A DNA stretch of 64,000 nucleotides from Burkholderia mayonis (GCF_001523745.2 NZ_CP013386.1:2604001-2668000); one strand, 5' to 3'. Positions 17,178-30,858 are shown, counted from the first letter of the stretch. A program made the numbers and translations. Notes: generated by a model not told the origin, from the sequence alone.

Positions 17178-17359
17178 AAGAGGGATGTCGCGGTGCATCG
17201 CAGCGCGACCAATCGGGAAGAAGCAGTAATGTTGGGTTGTGAGCTGTATCTCACACGTACGCGGTACTTCAACCGTCGTACGTCGAGTGCCTTGCACTCG
17301 ACGCTCGATATCCGTAAGCGCTGAAGCGCTAACGGCTATCGAGACAGACTTGTTATAGG

Positions 17360-20236
<2,877 letters not shown>

Positions 20237-20476
20237 CTATAACGAGTCTGTCTCATCTTTCGACGCTACAGTCGCTACAGGTTGAGTTCTCGCGTGTCGC
20301 TCAGCGTTAGTGCCTAGCACTTACACTGAGCCCACACTACGTGTGTGCCGTATTCCAATTGAGCCGAACATTAAGTTCGAATCATCTTGAGATACATCGA
20401 TACAATCACAACCCGGATAACTTCCACGTCCATCTCAAGACGCTTCCGCTATCCAAATTACTTACTTCTTCCAGAT

Positions 20477-20488
20477 TGTTAAAGAACG
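20477..20488 (-). promoter_or_regulatory. boxA-like antitermination site in the 16S-23S spacer
   Basis: The minus strand reads GTTCTTTAACAATCTGG, close to the rrn boxA consensus, between tRNA-Ala and 23S. Spacer boxA sites recruit the Nus antitermination complex in rrn operons. Confidence 0.75.
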
Positions 20489-20581
20489 ACAGCCGATACT
20501 TTCGCATCACTCTGACTGGCTCAATCGCCAATGCCAAATCCTCGGTTCACGTTCGAACCAAGCACTTCGCATTGAAGATTG

Positions 20582-20657
20582 TGGTGGAGGCAGACGGGAT
20601 CGAACCGACGACCCCCTGCTTGCAAAGCAGGTGCTCTCCCAGCTGAGCTATGCCCCC
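20582..20657 (-). tRNA. tRNA-Ala (TGC)
   Basis: 76 nt with encoded CCA. The acceptor GGGGGCA pairs with TGCCTCC. The anticodon loop CTTTGCAAG gives TGC, and GGTTCGATCC forms the T arm. Standard second tRNA of the rrn spacer. Confidence 0.97.
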
Positions 20658-20696
20658 ATACAGAGACTTCACCCAGGTTTCCTGCGCCAGACAACT

Positions 20697-20773
20697 TGGT
20701 GGGTCTGGTTGGATTCGAACCAACGACCCCCGCCTTATCAAGACGGTGCTCTAACCGACTGAGCTACAGACCC
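20697..20773 (-). tRNA. tRNA-Ile (GAT)
   Basis: 77 nt with encoded CCA. The acceptor GGGTCTG pairs with CAGACCC. The anticodon loop CTTGATAAG gives GAT and the T arm is GGTTCGAATCC. Lies directly downstream of 16S in transcription order. Confidence 0.97.
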
Positions 20774-20834
20774 CTGAGTCTGTCTTAATTTACAGCCGAT
20801 AAGCGTGAGCGCTCAACTTCGCGGATAGCTCGAG

Positions 20835-22367
<1,533 letters not shown>

Positions 22368-22535
22368 AAACCTGTTACTGTTTTCGGTTGTTTCCAACCG
22401 GTCGCTCACTCAAAGCTGACAGGTCGTGAATTGCTTCACAAACCTGACTTACTTTAGTGTGAGACTCTTGATACTTTCGCTTTCGATCCGAAGATCGCCC
22501 GCTCCATCAAGCGCCCACACTTATCGGCTGTTCAT

Positions 22536-22547
22536 TGTTAAAGAGCA
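22536..22547 (-). promoter_or_regulatory. rrn leader boxA
   Basis: TGCTCTTTAACA on the minus strand, the classical boxA antitermination signal, about 170 bp upstream of 16S. Confidence 0.88.
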
Positions 22548-22620
22548 CATCTGCGAGAAGTACTTCCTACCTCGGACCGCCTTCTCAGCAGCGCTGCGTT
22601 GTCTGCAGCAGAGAAATGAG

Positions 22621-22649
22621 ATTATGATCACTTATTTGCAGCGCGTCAA
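22621..22649 (-). promoter_or_regulatory. rrn promoter
   Basis: On the minus strand TTGACG (-35, 22644-22649) and CATAAT (-10, 22621-22626) are separated by exactly 17 bases, in an AT-rich context upstream of the boxA leader. An A/T-rich tract precedes the -35. Best promoter candidate in the leader; a second promoter further upstream cannot be excluded. Confidence 0.85.
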
Positions 22650-22981
22650 CAACTTTTTACTGCCCCGTCGCGCACCGCCTCAATCACCTTCCCGCACCCT
22701 CGGTCGACTAACCCGCCAACCGTCTCGCCTCAAGCGCCGGAACCTCCCACTTCTTCTTTCGCGTCGCGTTTCCGTTACCGCGAAAGAGGCGTGATTCTAG
22801 ACATAAGATTCGTACCCCGCAAGAGGGTTTCGACATTTTTTTGTCCCTTAAATATTCACACGCCGGACGCGCTCGCATATCGTCTTGTCTATATGGAAGA
22901 CTGCCAGAAGGCAGGCAAACCGCTGAACATACGCGGAACGGACTAAAATGACAGGTTCCTCGCATCCAACCATGTCAATCT
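22650..22981. other. divergent upstream region of rrn and the DUF2863 gene
   Basis: No gene. Holds upstream sequence for the rrn promoter (an AAAAAG tract directly upstream of the -35) and the promoter of the rightward gene. AT-rich patch at 22835-22865. No clear operator seen. Confidence 0.4.
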
Positions 22982-24199
22982 ATGCGCCAGCGAACCGCTA
23001 AACGCCTCCCTCCCGATGCCGACAAACTGGTCGGTCTGTCGCTTGCGTTGTTTGCGTCCGGCAGCCGCGTCGAAGATCGCTTCTGGGAAGCCAAGCTCGA
23101 CGCCTTGCTCGCAAAGATCGTCCGCAACGGCAACCAGACCACGCTCGACGCCGCGCTCGACCATCTCCAGCAGAATCATCCGGACGCCTACGGCGCCCTC
23201 GCCGACATGGCCGAGACGCACAGCGAATCGCTGTCCGTCGAGCATGACGGCAAGCCGTACGAGGCGCTTCTCGTCGCAGTCCCCGTACTTGCTTGGACCC
23301 GCTACATGATTCCGTCGGGCTCGCTCAAGATCGAGATCGCCGATGTGTTGCGCACCCATTTGCAAGCACACGTGCTTGCGCAAGGCACACTCGTCGCAAT
23401 GGCGCCCTTTTTCTATAGCATCGATCAGTTGCCGCGCCATCACGTCGAAACTTACCGCCTCGCGCAGCAGCTCGCGCATGCGGCGCTCGGCAACCATCCG
23501 GTCAAGCTCAACTTCGGCGACCTGCCCGAGACCTCGCCGATCCTTGCCGATCCGCGCTTTCTGCTCGCTGTCGTCGCCGCGCCCGCCGGTGCCCCGCTCT
23601 TCCGCTGGCAAGAAGAAGAGCACGGTTCGCGCATCGAGCGCGGCCAATGCCTCGAGCAATGGGCTGCGCAAGGCGGCGTCAACCTGTCGGCCGCGCTGCC
23701 CGGCTGCGAATTCGAATGCTTGCTGCCCGACGCGTACTACTCCGCGTGCCGTGACGCGGACGAGCGGATCCGTCCGCACACCGTACGCACCGCGATCCGC
23801 TATCTGTTCGACACGATCGGCGCGCCGCCGCAAGAGCTGCGCGCCGTGATCGCCGGTTTCGGCGAGCGCCGGATCGACGAGTATCGCGTCGCGTTCACTC
23901 GCCGCGGCAGCAACGACGTCATTTATGGCGTCGTCTGGCCGCTCTATGGACGCGAAAACGGCGAGGCGGCCGTCGACGAAGCGACGCTCGAAGCCGAGGC
24001 GCCCGCCGACGGACCGCTCGAGGAAATCGCGTCGCTGCTGAAGGAAGCGGGCGTGACCGACATCCGCCGCCACGCCGGCCGTTTCGAACCCGAGTATTGC
24101 GACGATTGCGGCGTCCCGCTGTACGCGGATCCGCTCGGCGAGATCGTCCATGCGGAGATGCCGGAGGACGCGACGCCCGCGCAGCCGCACTTCCACTGA
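22982..24199 (+). CDS. DUF2863 family protein
   Basis: 405 residues, no signal peptide or membrane segment. The protein type is found across Burkholderiales near rrn and housekeeping genes; its function is not established. Visible features: a helical N-terminus (LPPDADKLVGLSLALFASGSR), a central segment with FEPEYCDDCGVPLYADP near the C-terminus (two Cys that might bind metal), and an acidic stretch at about 330-350. ATG 22982 overlaps an out-of-frame upstream ATG and is the first that opens the long frame. A strong terminator follows. Confidence 0.75.
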   Translation: MRQRTAKRLPPDADKLVGLSLALFASGSRVEDRFWEAKLDALLAKIVRNGNQTTLDAALDHLQQNHPDAYGALADMAETHSESLSVEHDGKPYEALLVAVPVLAWTRYMIPSGSLKIEIADVLRTHLQAHVLAQGTLVAMAPFFYSIDQLPRHHVETYRLAQQLAHAALGNHPVKLNFGDLPETSPILADPRFLLAVVAAPAGAPLFRWQEEEHGSRIERGQCLEQWAAQGGVNLSAALPGCEFECLLPDAYYSACRDADERIRPHTVRTAIRYLFDTIGAPPQELRAVIAGFGERRIDEYRVAFTRRGSNDVIYGVVWPLYGRENGEAAVDEATLEAEAPADGPLEEIASLLKEAGVTDIRRHAGRFEPEYCDDCGVPLYADPLGEIVHAEMPEDATPAQPHFH

Positions 24200-24240
24200 A
24201 ACGCCGCCCGCCTCGCGCCGTCCGGCGCAAGTGGTCCATC

Positions 24241-24276
24241 AAAGGCCGCCTCGAGCGTGAGCTCGAGGCGGCCTTT
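24241..24276 (+). terminator. rho-independent terminator after the DUF2863 gene
   Basis: Perfect 15-bp stem AAAGGCCGCCTCGAG / CTCGAGGCGGCCTTT with a 6-base loop, followed by GCACTGTTGCTTGT. The T tail is weak but the stem is exceptionally stable. Confidence 0.8.
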
Positions 24277-24402
24277 GCACTGTTGCTTGTCTGAATTTTT
24301 CTTACGACTTTCAGCTAGGCCGACATTTTGTAATGTCTTTGTCATTATTGAGGGGATGGCACTCGTCGTTTTCTCGATCAATCGGATAAGCGGAGGCATA
24401 AC

Positions 24403-25242
24403 ATGAGGTTTCTGGTGCTCAATTCCGACGCAGAGCGTCGCGACGGCTTGAAAACCCTGCTGCGTCAAATCGACCGACATGCCGGCTACAACGACGCCAA
24501 GGACTGGCGGCAGGCGCAACGGCTCATCAAACAACAGAGTTTCGACTTGATCGCAGTCGACTGGCAAGACATCAAGCGGCTCGGCGATCTACATGCGCTT
24601 TGCCAGGCCTGCGCGCCGACGCCCGTCGCGGCGCTTACCGACGACGCGTCGCCGGAGCACGCGCAAGCGCTCTTCGACGCCGGCGTGCTCGGCGTCATTC
24701 CACGCTCGACGCGCCCTCACACCATCGTTCGCGCATTGGAAATGGTGCTGCTCGGCGAATACTACGTCCCGCCGAGCGCGCTGAACCTCACCGAGCCGGC
24801 CGCGCGCACAAGGGACGGCCGCGTAGACGCGATCGTCAGCCAGCTCCCGCGCAGGAAACGCTCGCCGTGCAGCCGCCTCTCGCCGCGCCAGGCGCAGATC
24901 ATGCGTTTCGTACACATGGGCAGCACCAACAAGATGATCGCGCGCACGCTCGGCATCAGTGAAGGTACGGTCAAGATTCATCTGGCCAGCATCTTCCAGC
25001 AATTGGGGGCGACAAATCGCGCCGCCGCGGTCGCGATCTACAACGGTTGGCTACCGCCACATCTCGAAGTGCTGCTGTCCGCGCGCGACAGCTCGCCGAA
25101 GCCCGTACACGGCGCGGCCGGCCCCGTGCCGCTGCGCACGGCGAAGGCGCAACACAAGTACCCGCTCGTCGCCGAGAACGAATCGTCTGCCCAGCCGCTC
25201 ATCGCGGCCGAACCGAGCGCTCCGTTCAAAGCGAGCGAATAG
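24403..25242 (+). CDS. LuxR-type response-regulator-like transcription factor
   Basis: 279 residues. The N-terminal 120 residues resemble a receiver domain (FDLIAVDWQD holds the likely phospho-Asp at about residue 51), but the usual conserved Lys near residue 104 is replaced (GVIPRSTRPH), so phosphorylation may be altered. The LuxR/FixJ HTH spans about 160-225 (LSPRQAQIMRFVHMGSTNKM, TLGISEGTVKIHLASIFQQL). The C-terminal 50 residues are Ala/Pro/Ser-rich and look disordered. No histidine kinase gene is adjacent. The regulated genes are unknown. Confidence 0.85.
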   Translation: MRFLVLNSDAERRDGLKTLLRQIDRHAGYNDAKDWRQAQRLIKQQSFDLIAVDWQDIKRLGDLHALCQACAPTPVAALTDDASPEHAQALFDAGVLGVIPRSTRPHTIVRALEMVLLGEYYVPPSALNLTEPAARTRDGRVDAIVSQLPRRKRSPCSRLSPRQAQIMRFVHMGSTNKMIARTLGISEGTVKIHLASIFQQLGATNRAAAVAIYNGWLPPHLEVLLSARDSSPKPVHGAAGPVPLRTAKAQHKYPLVAENESSAQPLIAAEPSAPFKASE

Positions 25243-25308
25243 CCGGCAAAACCCGCGTAGAGAGCGAATCCATTCCCATCTTTTGTATTCAACGAGTAAT
25301 ATAAAAAC

Positions 25309-25983
25309 ATGGGTTTCCTCTACACGCCGCTTCCGTTCTGGGTCGCCGTCGGTGACTGGATCGCCGCCGGGGGGTTGCTCGCCTTCGCGTTGTGGAGGCG
25401 CCCGTTCGGGCGTCTGCAGGATGCGACACTGCAGCACGTGTGGCTCGCGCTCGTGACCACACTCACAGTGCTATGGGCGTCCAACGCGTGGCTCGACGAC
25501 GGCCTCGTCATGCATCTCCTCGGCGCGACGCTGCTCGTCACACTGTTCGACTGGACCCTCGCGCTCGTTGCAATGGCGGCCGTGATCGGCGTCGCCGCGG
25601 TCGTGTTCGACGCGACCTGGCAAGGCATCGGGCTCACCTATCTCGTATACGGCGCACTTCCCGTCGCGATATCAGCGCTGCTGCAGCGCGCCGCGCTCGC
25701 GTGGCTGCCGCACAACCTGCCTGCGCTCATCATCGGCCAAGGCTTCGTGTCGCCTGCGATCACGGTGGGCGTCGTCGCGGCTACGGCGGCCGGCGTGCAG
25801 ATCGCGCTCGCCGACGGCACGCTCGTCGTCGTCCCGTCCGGATATGCACTGAACGCATTGCTGCTAGCGCTCGGCGAAGCGTGGTTCACCGGCATGGCGA
25901 CGGCGTTGATCGCGGTCTACCGGCCCGCATGGGTCACGACCTCCGACGTGCGCCGCTATCGCCTCGGCGGACCGCGTGCATGA
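25309..25983 (+). CDS. CbiM-like energy-coupling-factor ABC transporter permease
   Basis: 224 residues, almost entirely hydrophobic with six to seven membrane segments, e.g. 55-90 (LVMHLLGATLLVTLF) and 115-175. The start MGFLYTPLPFWVAVGDW and the MHLLGATLL motif fit the CbiM/S-component group that imports cobalt or nickel. The usual partner genes cbiN, cbiQ and cbiO are absent nearby, so the metal or vitamin carried is uncertain. It may work with a shared ECF module elsewhere. It lies 66 bp after the LuxR-type gene and could be co-transcribed. Confidence 0.75.
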   Translation: MGFLYTPLPFWVAVGDWIAAGGLLAFALWRRPFGRLQDATLQHVWLALVTTLTVLWASNAWLDDGLVMHLLGATLLVTLFDWTLALVAMAAVIGVAAVVFDATWQGIGLTYLVYGALPVAISALLQRAALAWLPHNLPALIIGQGFVSPAITVGVVAATAAGVQIALADGTLVVVPSGYALNALLLALGEAWFTGMATALIAVYRPAWVTTSDVRRYRLGGPRA

Positions 25984-26092
25984 GTTCGCACGCGCGTAGA
26001 CGCGCGCGCACCCGGCCATACGGGCAATCGCTCTACTGCCGCGCCGGAAAATTACGCTAAGATGGAACCCTGCTCTTCATCGGGCATCTCAC

Positions 26093-26755
26093 GTGCCTGG
26101 TGTCTCTATCGCGCTTATCTCATACCTCCAGATGGACAGCTTTCCCGCCTCGCATCGCCTGCTCGGCGCGCTCGGCAAGCTGACGGCCTGTGTCGCAGGC
26201 CTGTCGCTCACGTTCGCCGCGCCCGCGTTTGCCGACTTGCTCGATCAACGCGTCGAACTCGTCAACAAATACGTCAATGAAATGCACGCCGAACCGCTCG
26301 TCGCGGATTGCGCCGCACACGGCAGTTTCATCGCCAGCACGTCGAGCGCTTTCGATCATGTCGAATTTCCGCCGAACGCGTTCGACAGCGGCAACGCTTC
26401 GATCACGCCGTGGAACGACTCGTTCGACGAAGGCAAGCAGCGCGTGAAGGTCGACAACATCGTGACCGTCGAAGGCCTCGGCGTGCGCAGCAGCGGCGGC
26501 GACCCAGAACATCTAAAATTCCGCTGCGGCTATGTCGGCACGCAGATGCTCGCGTTCAGCTGGAACGATCCGGTGCCGCCCGCGAAGCCGCGCGTCGAGC
26601 GCACGACGTCGTCGAAGAAAAAGCTTCGCGCGCACTCGGGCAAGGGCAAGGTCAAGGCGAAAGCGGCGGGCAAGAGCAGCAAGCGATCGGCTGCGACGAA
26701 GAAGTCGGGCACGACGAAAAAAGCCGTGAAGAAACGATCAACGCAGAAGTCGTGA
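26093..26755 (+). CDS. secreted protein with lysine-rich C-terminal tail
   Basis: About 208-221 residues. A signal peptide is visible (LGALGKLTACVAGLSLTFAA, cleavage near APAFA-D), so the protein is probably periplasmic or exported. The middle 110 residues form a compact domain with two Cys (VADCAAHG and FRCGYVG) that could form a disulfide. From about residue 165 on the tail is Lys/Ser/Ala-rich (KKKLRAHSGKGKVKAKAAGK), resembling histone H1 or AlgP-like tails. Start is uncertain: GTG 26093 or ATG 26132, the latter placing the signal peptide more typically. The family is not recognised. Confidence 0.65.
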   Translation: MPGVSIALISYLQMDSFPASHRLLGALGKLTACVAGLSLTFAAPAFADLLDQRVELVNKYVNEMHAEPLVADCAAHGSFIASTSSAFDHVEFPPNAFDSGNASITPWNDSFDEGKQRVKVDNIVTVEGLGVRSSGGDPEHLKFRCGYVGTQMLAFSWNDPVPPAKPRVERTTSSKKKLRAHSGKGKVKAKAAGKSSKRSAATKKSGTTKKAVKKRSTQKS

Positions 26756-26838
26756 AGCAGCCCGTCGAACGCCGGTCCGAATGATGACGGCGTCGGGCAT
26801 CGGGTGTCGTGCGTCATGCGCCGCCGTCGGCTCGACGC

Positions 26839-26877
26839 AAAAAAGCCGGAACGCGGCAATGCCGCTCCGGCTTTTTG
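26839..26877. terminator. bidirectional terminator between convergent genes
   Basis: AAAAAAGCCGGA...TCCGGCTTTTT hairpin with an inner GCGGC/GCCGC stem. It serves the Lys-rich gene on the plus strand and the carboxypeptidase gene on the minus strand. Confidence 0.88.
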
Positions 26878-26922
26878 ATCCGCACTCCATTTCGCGCGCA
26901 TCCTCGGTGCAAAGGCGATCGC

Positions 26923-28077
26923 TCAGACGAAAGTCTGTACGTGCTCGAGAATCGCGCCCAGCATCGCCGCGCCGAGCGACGCACTCCGCGCGCCGTTCCA
27001 GCCGACATGCTCGTCGGGCAGGTTCGCGTTGTCCTTGAACGGCATCTCGAGCGTCAGCGACAGGCAGCCGAACCGGTGGCCGATGTACTTCGACGCGAGC
27101 TTGAGCGCATCCTCCTTGTACTTTCCCGGCGGATAGCCTTGCTCGTCCTGGAAATCGGGGCTCGCGCGCTTGAACGCGTCGATAAACGCGCGCTGCTCGA
27201 CACGCTGCTGCTCGGTGAAGCCCGGCAGCATCTCCGAGCCGGCCGCGAACACGTACGGTAAATCCTCGTCGCCGTGTATGTCGAAGAAGAGATCGCAACC
27301 GATCGCGTGAATCGCGTCACGCACGGCGAGCACTTCGGGGCTGCGCTCGGCATCGGGCTCCATCCACTCGCGATTCAGGTTCGCGCCCGCGGCGTTCGTA
27401 CGCAGATTGCCGTGCACACTGCCGTCTGGATTCATGTTCGAAACGATGTAGAACGTCGCGCGATCGTAGAGCTTGCGCGCGACCGGATCGCCCAGCCAGT
27501 CGCCCCAGCCGACGAGCCGCTTCACGAGCCCTTCGACGAACCATTCCGCCATCGACTCGCCCGGATGCTGGCGCGCGATGATCCACACTTTCTTCTTCGC
27601 GACGCCCGCTTCTTCCAGCGTGCCGAGCACGACGAGCGACATCGGCCGCCCTTCGACCGTGCGGCCGAGCTCGACGACGTTCGCATGCGGCATCTGCTGG
27701 ACCGCGCCGAGGAATTCCGAATGACGCTCTTCGCCGTACGGCTCGAAATACGCGTAATAGATGCTGTCGAAATCGGGCGTATGGTCGATCGTCAGCACCT
27801 GATCGTCATACGACGTCGGCACACGGAACCAATTGACCCGGTCGTAGCTCGCGACTGCGCGATAGTTGCGCCAGCCGGCCGGATACGCGCAGTCGTTCGC
27901 GTTCTCGAACGTCATCACGCAGCGCTCGCTGCGCGCGCCCGTCAGGCGGAAGTAGAACCACTGAGCGAACTCGGAACGATTGTCGCCGCGCACGCGCAGC
28001 CGGATCGCATCCGCGCGCTCGCACGACAGGACGTCGATCGCACCCGCGTCGAAATTGCTCGTGATCGAGAGAGTCAT
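26923..28077 (-). CDS. M14-family zinc carboxypeptidase
   Basis: 384 residues without signal peptide, so cytosolic. The N-terminal 130 residues form a beta-rich domain (FYFRLTGARSERCVM), as in cytosolic-carboxypeptidase-like M14 enzymes (M14B/D). The zinc site is recognisable: HPGES at about 170 (His and Glu ligands) and His in FFDIHGDED at about 265. The catalytic Glu is in SLTLEMPF near 350, and the substrate-carboxylate residues lie in NLNREWMEP. It would trim C-terminal residues from peptides or modified proteins; the natural substrate is unknown. ATG 28077 has GGAG upstream. Confidence 0.85.
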   Translation of the reverse strand: MTLSITSNFDAGAIDVLSCERADAIRLRVRGDNRSEFAQWFYFRLTGARSERCVMTFENANDCAYPAGWRNYRAVASYDRVNWFRVPTSYDDQVLTIDHTPDFDSIYYAYFEPYGEERHSEFLGAVQQMPHANVVELGRTVEGRPMSLVVLGTLEEAGVAKKKVWIIARQHPGESMAEWFVEGLVKRLVGWGDWLGDPVARKLYDRATFYIVSNMNPDGSVHGNLRTNAAGANLNREWMEPDAERSPEVLAVRDAIHAIGCDLFFDIHGDEDLPYVFAAGSEMLPGFTEQQRVEQRAFIDAFKRASPDFQDEQGYPPGKYKEDALKLASKYIGHRFGCLSLTLEMPFKDNANLPDEHVGWNGARSASLGAAMLGAILEHVQTFV

Positions 28078-28119
28078 TGCATCTCCTGGTTGCGACGGCC
28101 GCGCCGGGCCGCCCGGAAT

Positions 28120-28902
28120 TCAAGCGCCGACACGCCGGCGAAATACGTAGGTGTCGTCGTTCGACGCGGCTTCGTCGAACGCGTAGCCTTCCGATGCGAA
28201 GTCCTTCAGCGCGTCAGGCGACGCGATCCGCCCCTCGACGACGTAACGCGCCATCAGGCCGCGCGCGCGCTTCGCGTGGAAGCTGATGATCTTGTAACGG
28301 CCGTCCTTCCAGTCCTCGAAAACCGGCGTGACGATGCGCGCGTCGAGCAGCTTCGGCTTCACCGACTTGAAGTATTCAGCCGATGCGCAATTGACGAGCA
28401 CGCGCGATGCGCCGTCGCGCGTCTTCAGCTCGACGTTCAGCGCCTGCGTGATCCGCTCGCCCCAGAACGCGTACAGATCCTTGCCGCGCGCGTTCGCGAA
28501 GCGGGTGCCCATTTCGAGCCGGTACGGCTGCAGCAGATCGAGCGGCCGCAGCAGCCCGTAGAGCCCCGACAGTACGCGGACGTGCCGCTGCGCGTAGTCG
28601 AGATCGGCGGCCGACAGCGAGCGAGCGTCGAGGCCTTCGTAGACGTCGCCGTTGAACGCCAGCACCGCCTGCTTGGCGTTTGTGGGCGTCGACGTACCCG
28701 ACCAGTCCGCGTAACGCTGGAAGTTCAGGCGTGCGAGCGGATCGGAAATGCTCATCAGCGTCCCGATCTGCTGCGGCGACAGCCGGCGCAGTTCGCCGAT
28801 CAATTCGGCCGCGTCGTCGGCGAACTGAGGCAGCGTATGAGTGGCAACGTGGGGCGGGGTTTCGTAGTCGAGCGATTTCGCCGGGGAGAGAACGATTATC
28901 AT
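28120..28902 (-). CDS. yaaA: peroxide stress protein YaaA (DUF328/UPF0246)
   Basis: 260 residues, the normal length for YaaA, which in E. coli lowers free iron and protects DNA during peroxide stress. Recognisable blocks: [17 protein letters not shown] at the N-terminus, [34 protein letters not shown], and [11 protein letters not shown]. The start at 28902 gives the canonical N-terminus. It is divergent from the PIN-domain gene (58-bp gap), so their promoters overlap. Control by OxyR is known in E. coli, but I do not see a clear site here. Confidence 0.92.
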   Translation of the reverse strand: MIIVLSPAKSLDYETPPHVATHTLPQFADDAAELIGELRRLSPQQIGTLMSISDPLARLNFQRYADWSGTSTPTNAKQAVLAFNGDVYEGLDARSLSAADLDYAQRHVRVLSGLYGLLRPLDLLQPYRLEMGTRFANARGKDLYAFWGERITQALNVELKTRDGASRVLVNCASAEYFKSVKPKLLDARIVTPVFEDWKDGRYKIISFHAKRARGLMARYVVEGRIASPDALKDFASEGYAFDEAASNDDTYVFRRRVGA

Positions 28903-28959
28903 AGAGGCTCGCCGGCACGCCGTGCCGTGCAGTCAAACGAAAACCACCGATTGTAACGA

Positions 28960-29649
28960 ATGCCAAGCCCCGACGCTCCGCGCGCCGGTCGCCGCGTGGT
29001 GCTCGATTCGAACGTCTGGATCGACATCCTCGTGTTCGACGACCCCGCCGCCCGCCCGATCCGCGATGCCCTGGAAACGGGCGCCATCACGGCGCTCATC
29101 GACGCTCGTTGCCTCGTCGAGCTCGAGCGCGTGCTCGACTACCCGCAGTTCAAGGCACGCTCGGTCGACAAGGCCGCCGCGCTCGCAACGATAGCGCGCC
29201 TGTCGGAGCGCGTCGGGAAGCCCGATCGCGGCGGGTCGCGGGAGGCCGCCGCGGCGACGGGCCCCGGCGCGGACCGCTCGCTTGCGGCTGCATCATCGGG
29301 GGACGTTTCGAACAGCCCGAATCCCTTGAACGATTCGGCCCTTTCGGATGCGACAGCCGTGACAGACGTGCAAGCGAACCGCATGGATTCGCCGTCGCCA
29401 GCCGACACGGCCGCGCCGTCCCCCGCCGCAGATGCGCCGCCGCCGCGCGGGTTGCCGAAGTGCAAGGACCGCGACGACCAGAAATTTCTCGAGCTCGCCT
29501 ATGCGGCACGCGCCGACTGGCTCGTGTCGAAAGACCGCGCGCTTCTGAAGCTCGCGCGCCGGACCGAGCGCGACTTCGGCTTCAGGATCGCGCAACCCGC
29601 GCCGTTCGCCGCCTGCGCGCTCGCGGCCGACGCATCCGAGCCGGCGTAA
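28960..29649 (+). CDS. PIN-domain protein with a large internal insertion
   Basis: 229 residues. A PIN nuclease fold is split in two: residues 12-85 (VVLDSNVWIDILVF with the first acidic residue, then LVELERVLDY), and residues 165-205 (PKCKDRDDQKFLELA and ADWLVSKDRALLKLAR with the remaining acidic residues). Between them about 78 residues (86-164) are Ala/Ser/Pro-rich and low in order. PIN proteins are typically 130-150 residues and act as RNases, often as VapC toxins. No antitoxin gene is adjacent, so a toxin role is not supported here. Catalytic acids appear conserved. Confidence 0.75.
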   Translation: MPSPDAPRAGRRVVLDSNVWIDILVFDDPAARPIRDALETGAITALIDARCLVELERVLDYPQFKARSVDKAAALATIARLSERVGKPDRGGSREAAAATGPGADRSLAAASSGDVSNSPNPLNDSALSDATAVTDVQANRMDSPSPADTAAPSPAADAPPPRGLPKCKDRDDQKFLELAYAARADWLVSKDRALLKLARRTERDFGFRIAQPAPFAACALAADASEPA

Positions 29650-29685
29650 GCGACGCGCTTCGCCCCCCTTTTCGCGCAAGCCACG

Positions 29686-30858
29686 ATGAACGCACAGCAC
29701 GACATGCCCACGACGCCCCCCCTCCTCTCCCGCCTGCCCGACGTCGGCACGACGATCTTCACGGTCATGAGCGCGCTCGCCGCGGAAAAGGGTGCGGTCA
29801 ACCTCGGCCAGGGCTTTCCCGATTTCGATTGCGATCCGCGCATCGTCGACGCGGTCGCGCGCGCGATGCGCGACGGCCACAACCAGTATCCGCCGATGAC
29901 GGGCGTCGCACCGCTGCGCGAGGCGATCGCGGACAAGATCGAGCGGCTCTATGGCCGCCGCTACGACGCTGCGACCGAGATCACCGTGACGGCCGGCGCG
30001 ACGCAGGCGCTCCTGACCGCGATCCTGTGCGCCGTGCATCCGGGCGACGAAGTGATCGTGATCGAGCCGACCTACGACAGCTACCTGCCGTCGATCGCGC
30101 TTGCGGGCGCGACACCCGTGTTCGTCACGCTCGACGCGCCCGACTACGCGATTCCGTTCGACAAGCTCGCCGCGGCGATCACGCCGAAAACGCGCGCGAT
30201 CCTGATCAACACGCCGCACAATCCGACGGGCACCGTATGGCGGGAGGCGGACATGCGCGCGCTCGAAGACATCGTGCGCGGCACCAACCTGCTGATCGTG
30301 TCCGACGAGGTCTACGAGCACATGGTCTACGACGGCGCGCGGCACGAGAGCATCGCCCGTTATCCGGAGCTCGCGGCGCGCAGCATCGTCGTGTCGAGCT
30401 TCGGCAAGACCTTTCACGTGACGGGCTGGAAGGTCGGCTACGTCGCCGCGCCCGCCGCACTGATGGCTGAATTCCGCAAGGTCCACCAGTTCAACGTATT
30501 CACGGTCAATACGCCGATGCAGTTCGGCCTCGCCGATTACCTGCGCGATCCCGAGCCATATCTGACGCTGCCCGCGTTCTATCAGAAGAAGCGCGACTTC
30601 TTCCGCGCCGGACTCGCGAACACGCGCTTCAAACTGCTGCCGTGCGCGGGCACGTACTTCCAGTGCGTCGATTATTCGGCGATCAGCGATCTGCCCGAAG
30701 CGGAATTCGCGAAGTGGCTGACGACCGAGATCGGTGTCGCGGCGATCCCGGTGTCGGCGTTCTATCACGAGTCGCATGAATCGGGCGTCGTGCGTTTTTG
30801 CTTCGCGAAGCGCGAGGAGACGCTCGCCACCGCGCTCGAGCGGCTCGCGCGCTTGTAA
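29686..30858 (+). CDS. PLP-dependent aminotransferase (methionine aminotransferase-like)
   Basis: 390 residues, fold type I class I aminotransferase. The N-terminal GQGFPDFDCDPRIVDA and the substrate-binding TAGATQALLTAI are intact. The PLP Lys is in SSFGKTFHVTGWKVGY (about residue 247), the PLP-phosphate Arg lies in the same stretch, and NTPHNPTG contacts the cofactor ring. Similarity is highest to the E. coli YbdL/MtnE group that uses glutamine or methionine. It may salvage methionine from its keto acid. It lies 36 bp after the PIN gene and may be co-transcribed with it. Confidence 0.85.
   Translation: MNAQHDMPTTPPLLSRLPDVGTTIFTVMSALAAEKGAVNLGQGFPDFDCDPRIVDAVARAMRDGHNQYPPMTGVAPLREAIADKIERLYGRRYDAATEITVTAGATQALLTAILCAVHPGDEVIVIEPTYDSYLPSIALAGATPVFVTLDAPDYAIPFDKLAAAITPKTRAILINTPHNPTGTVWREADMRALEDIVRGTNLLIVSDEVYEHMVYDGARHESIARYPELAARSIVVSSFGKTFHVTGWKVGYVAAPAALMAEFRKVHQFNVFTVNTPMQFGLADYLRDPEPYLTLPAFYQKKRDFFRAGLANTRFKLLPCAGTYFQCVDYSAISDLPEAEFAKWLTTEIGVAAIPVSAFYHESHESGVVRFCFAKREETLATALERLARL

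Noticed and set aside
28960..29649. VapBC toxin-antitoxin pair
   Set aside because: PIN gene has no small antitoxin gene on either side; yaaA upstream is divergent and the downstream gene is an aminotransferase.
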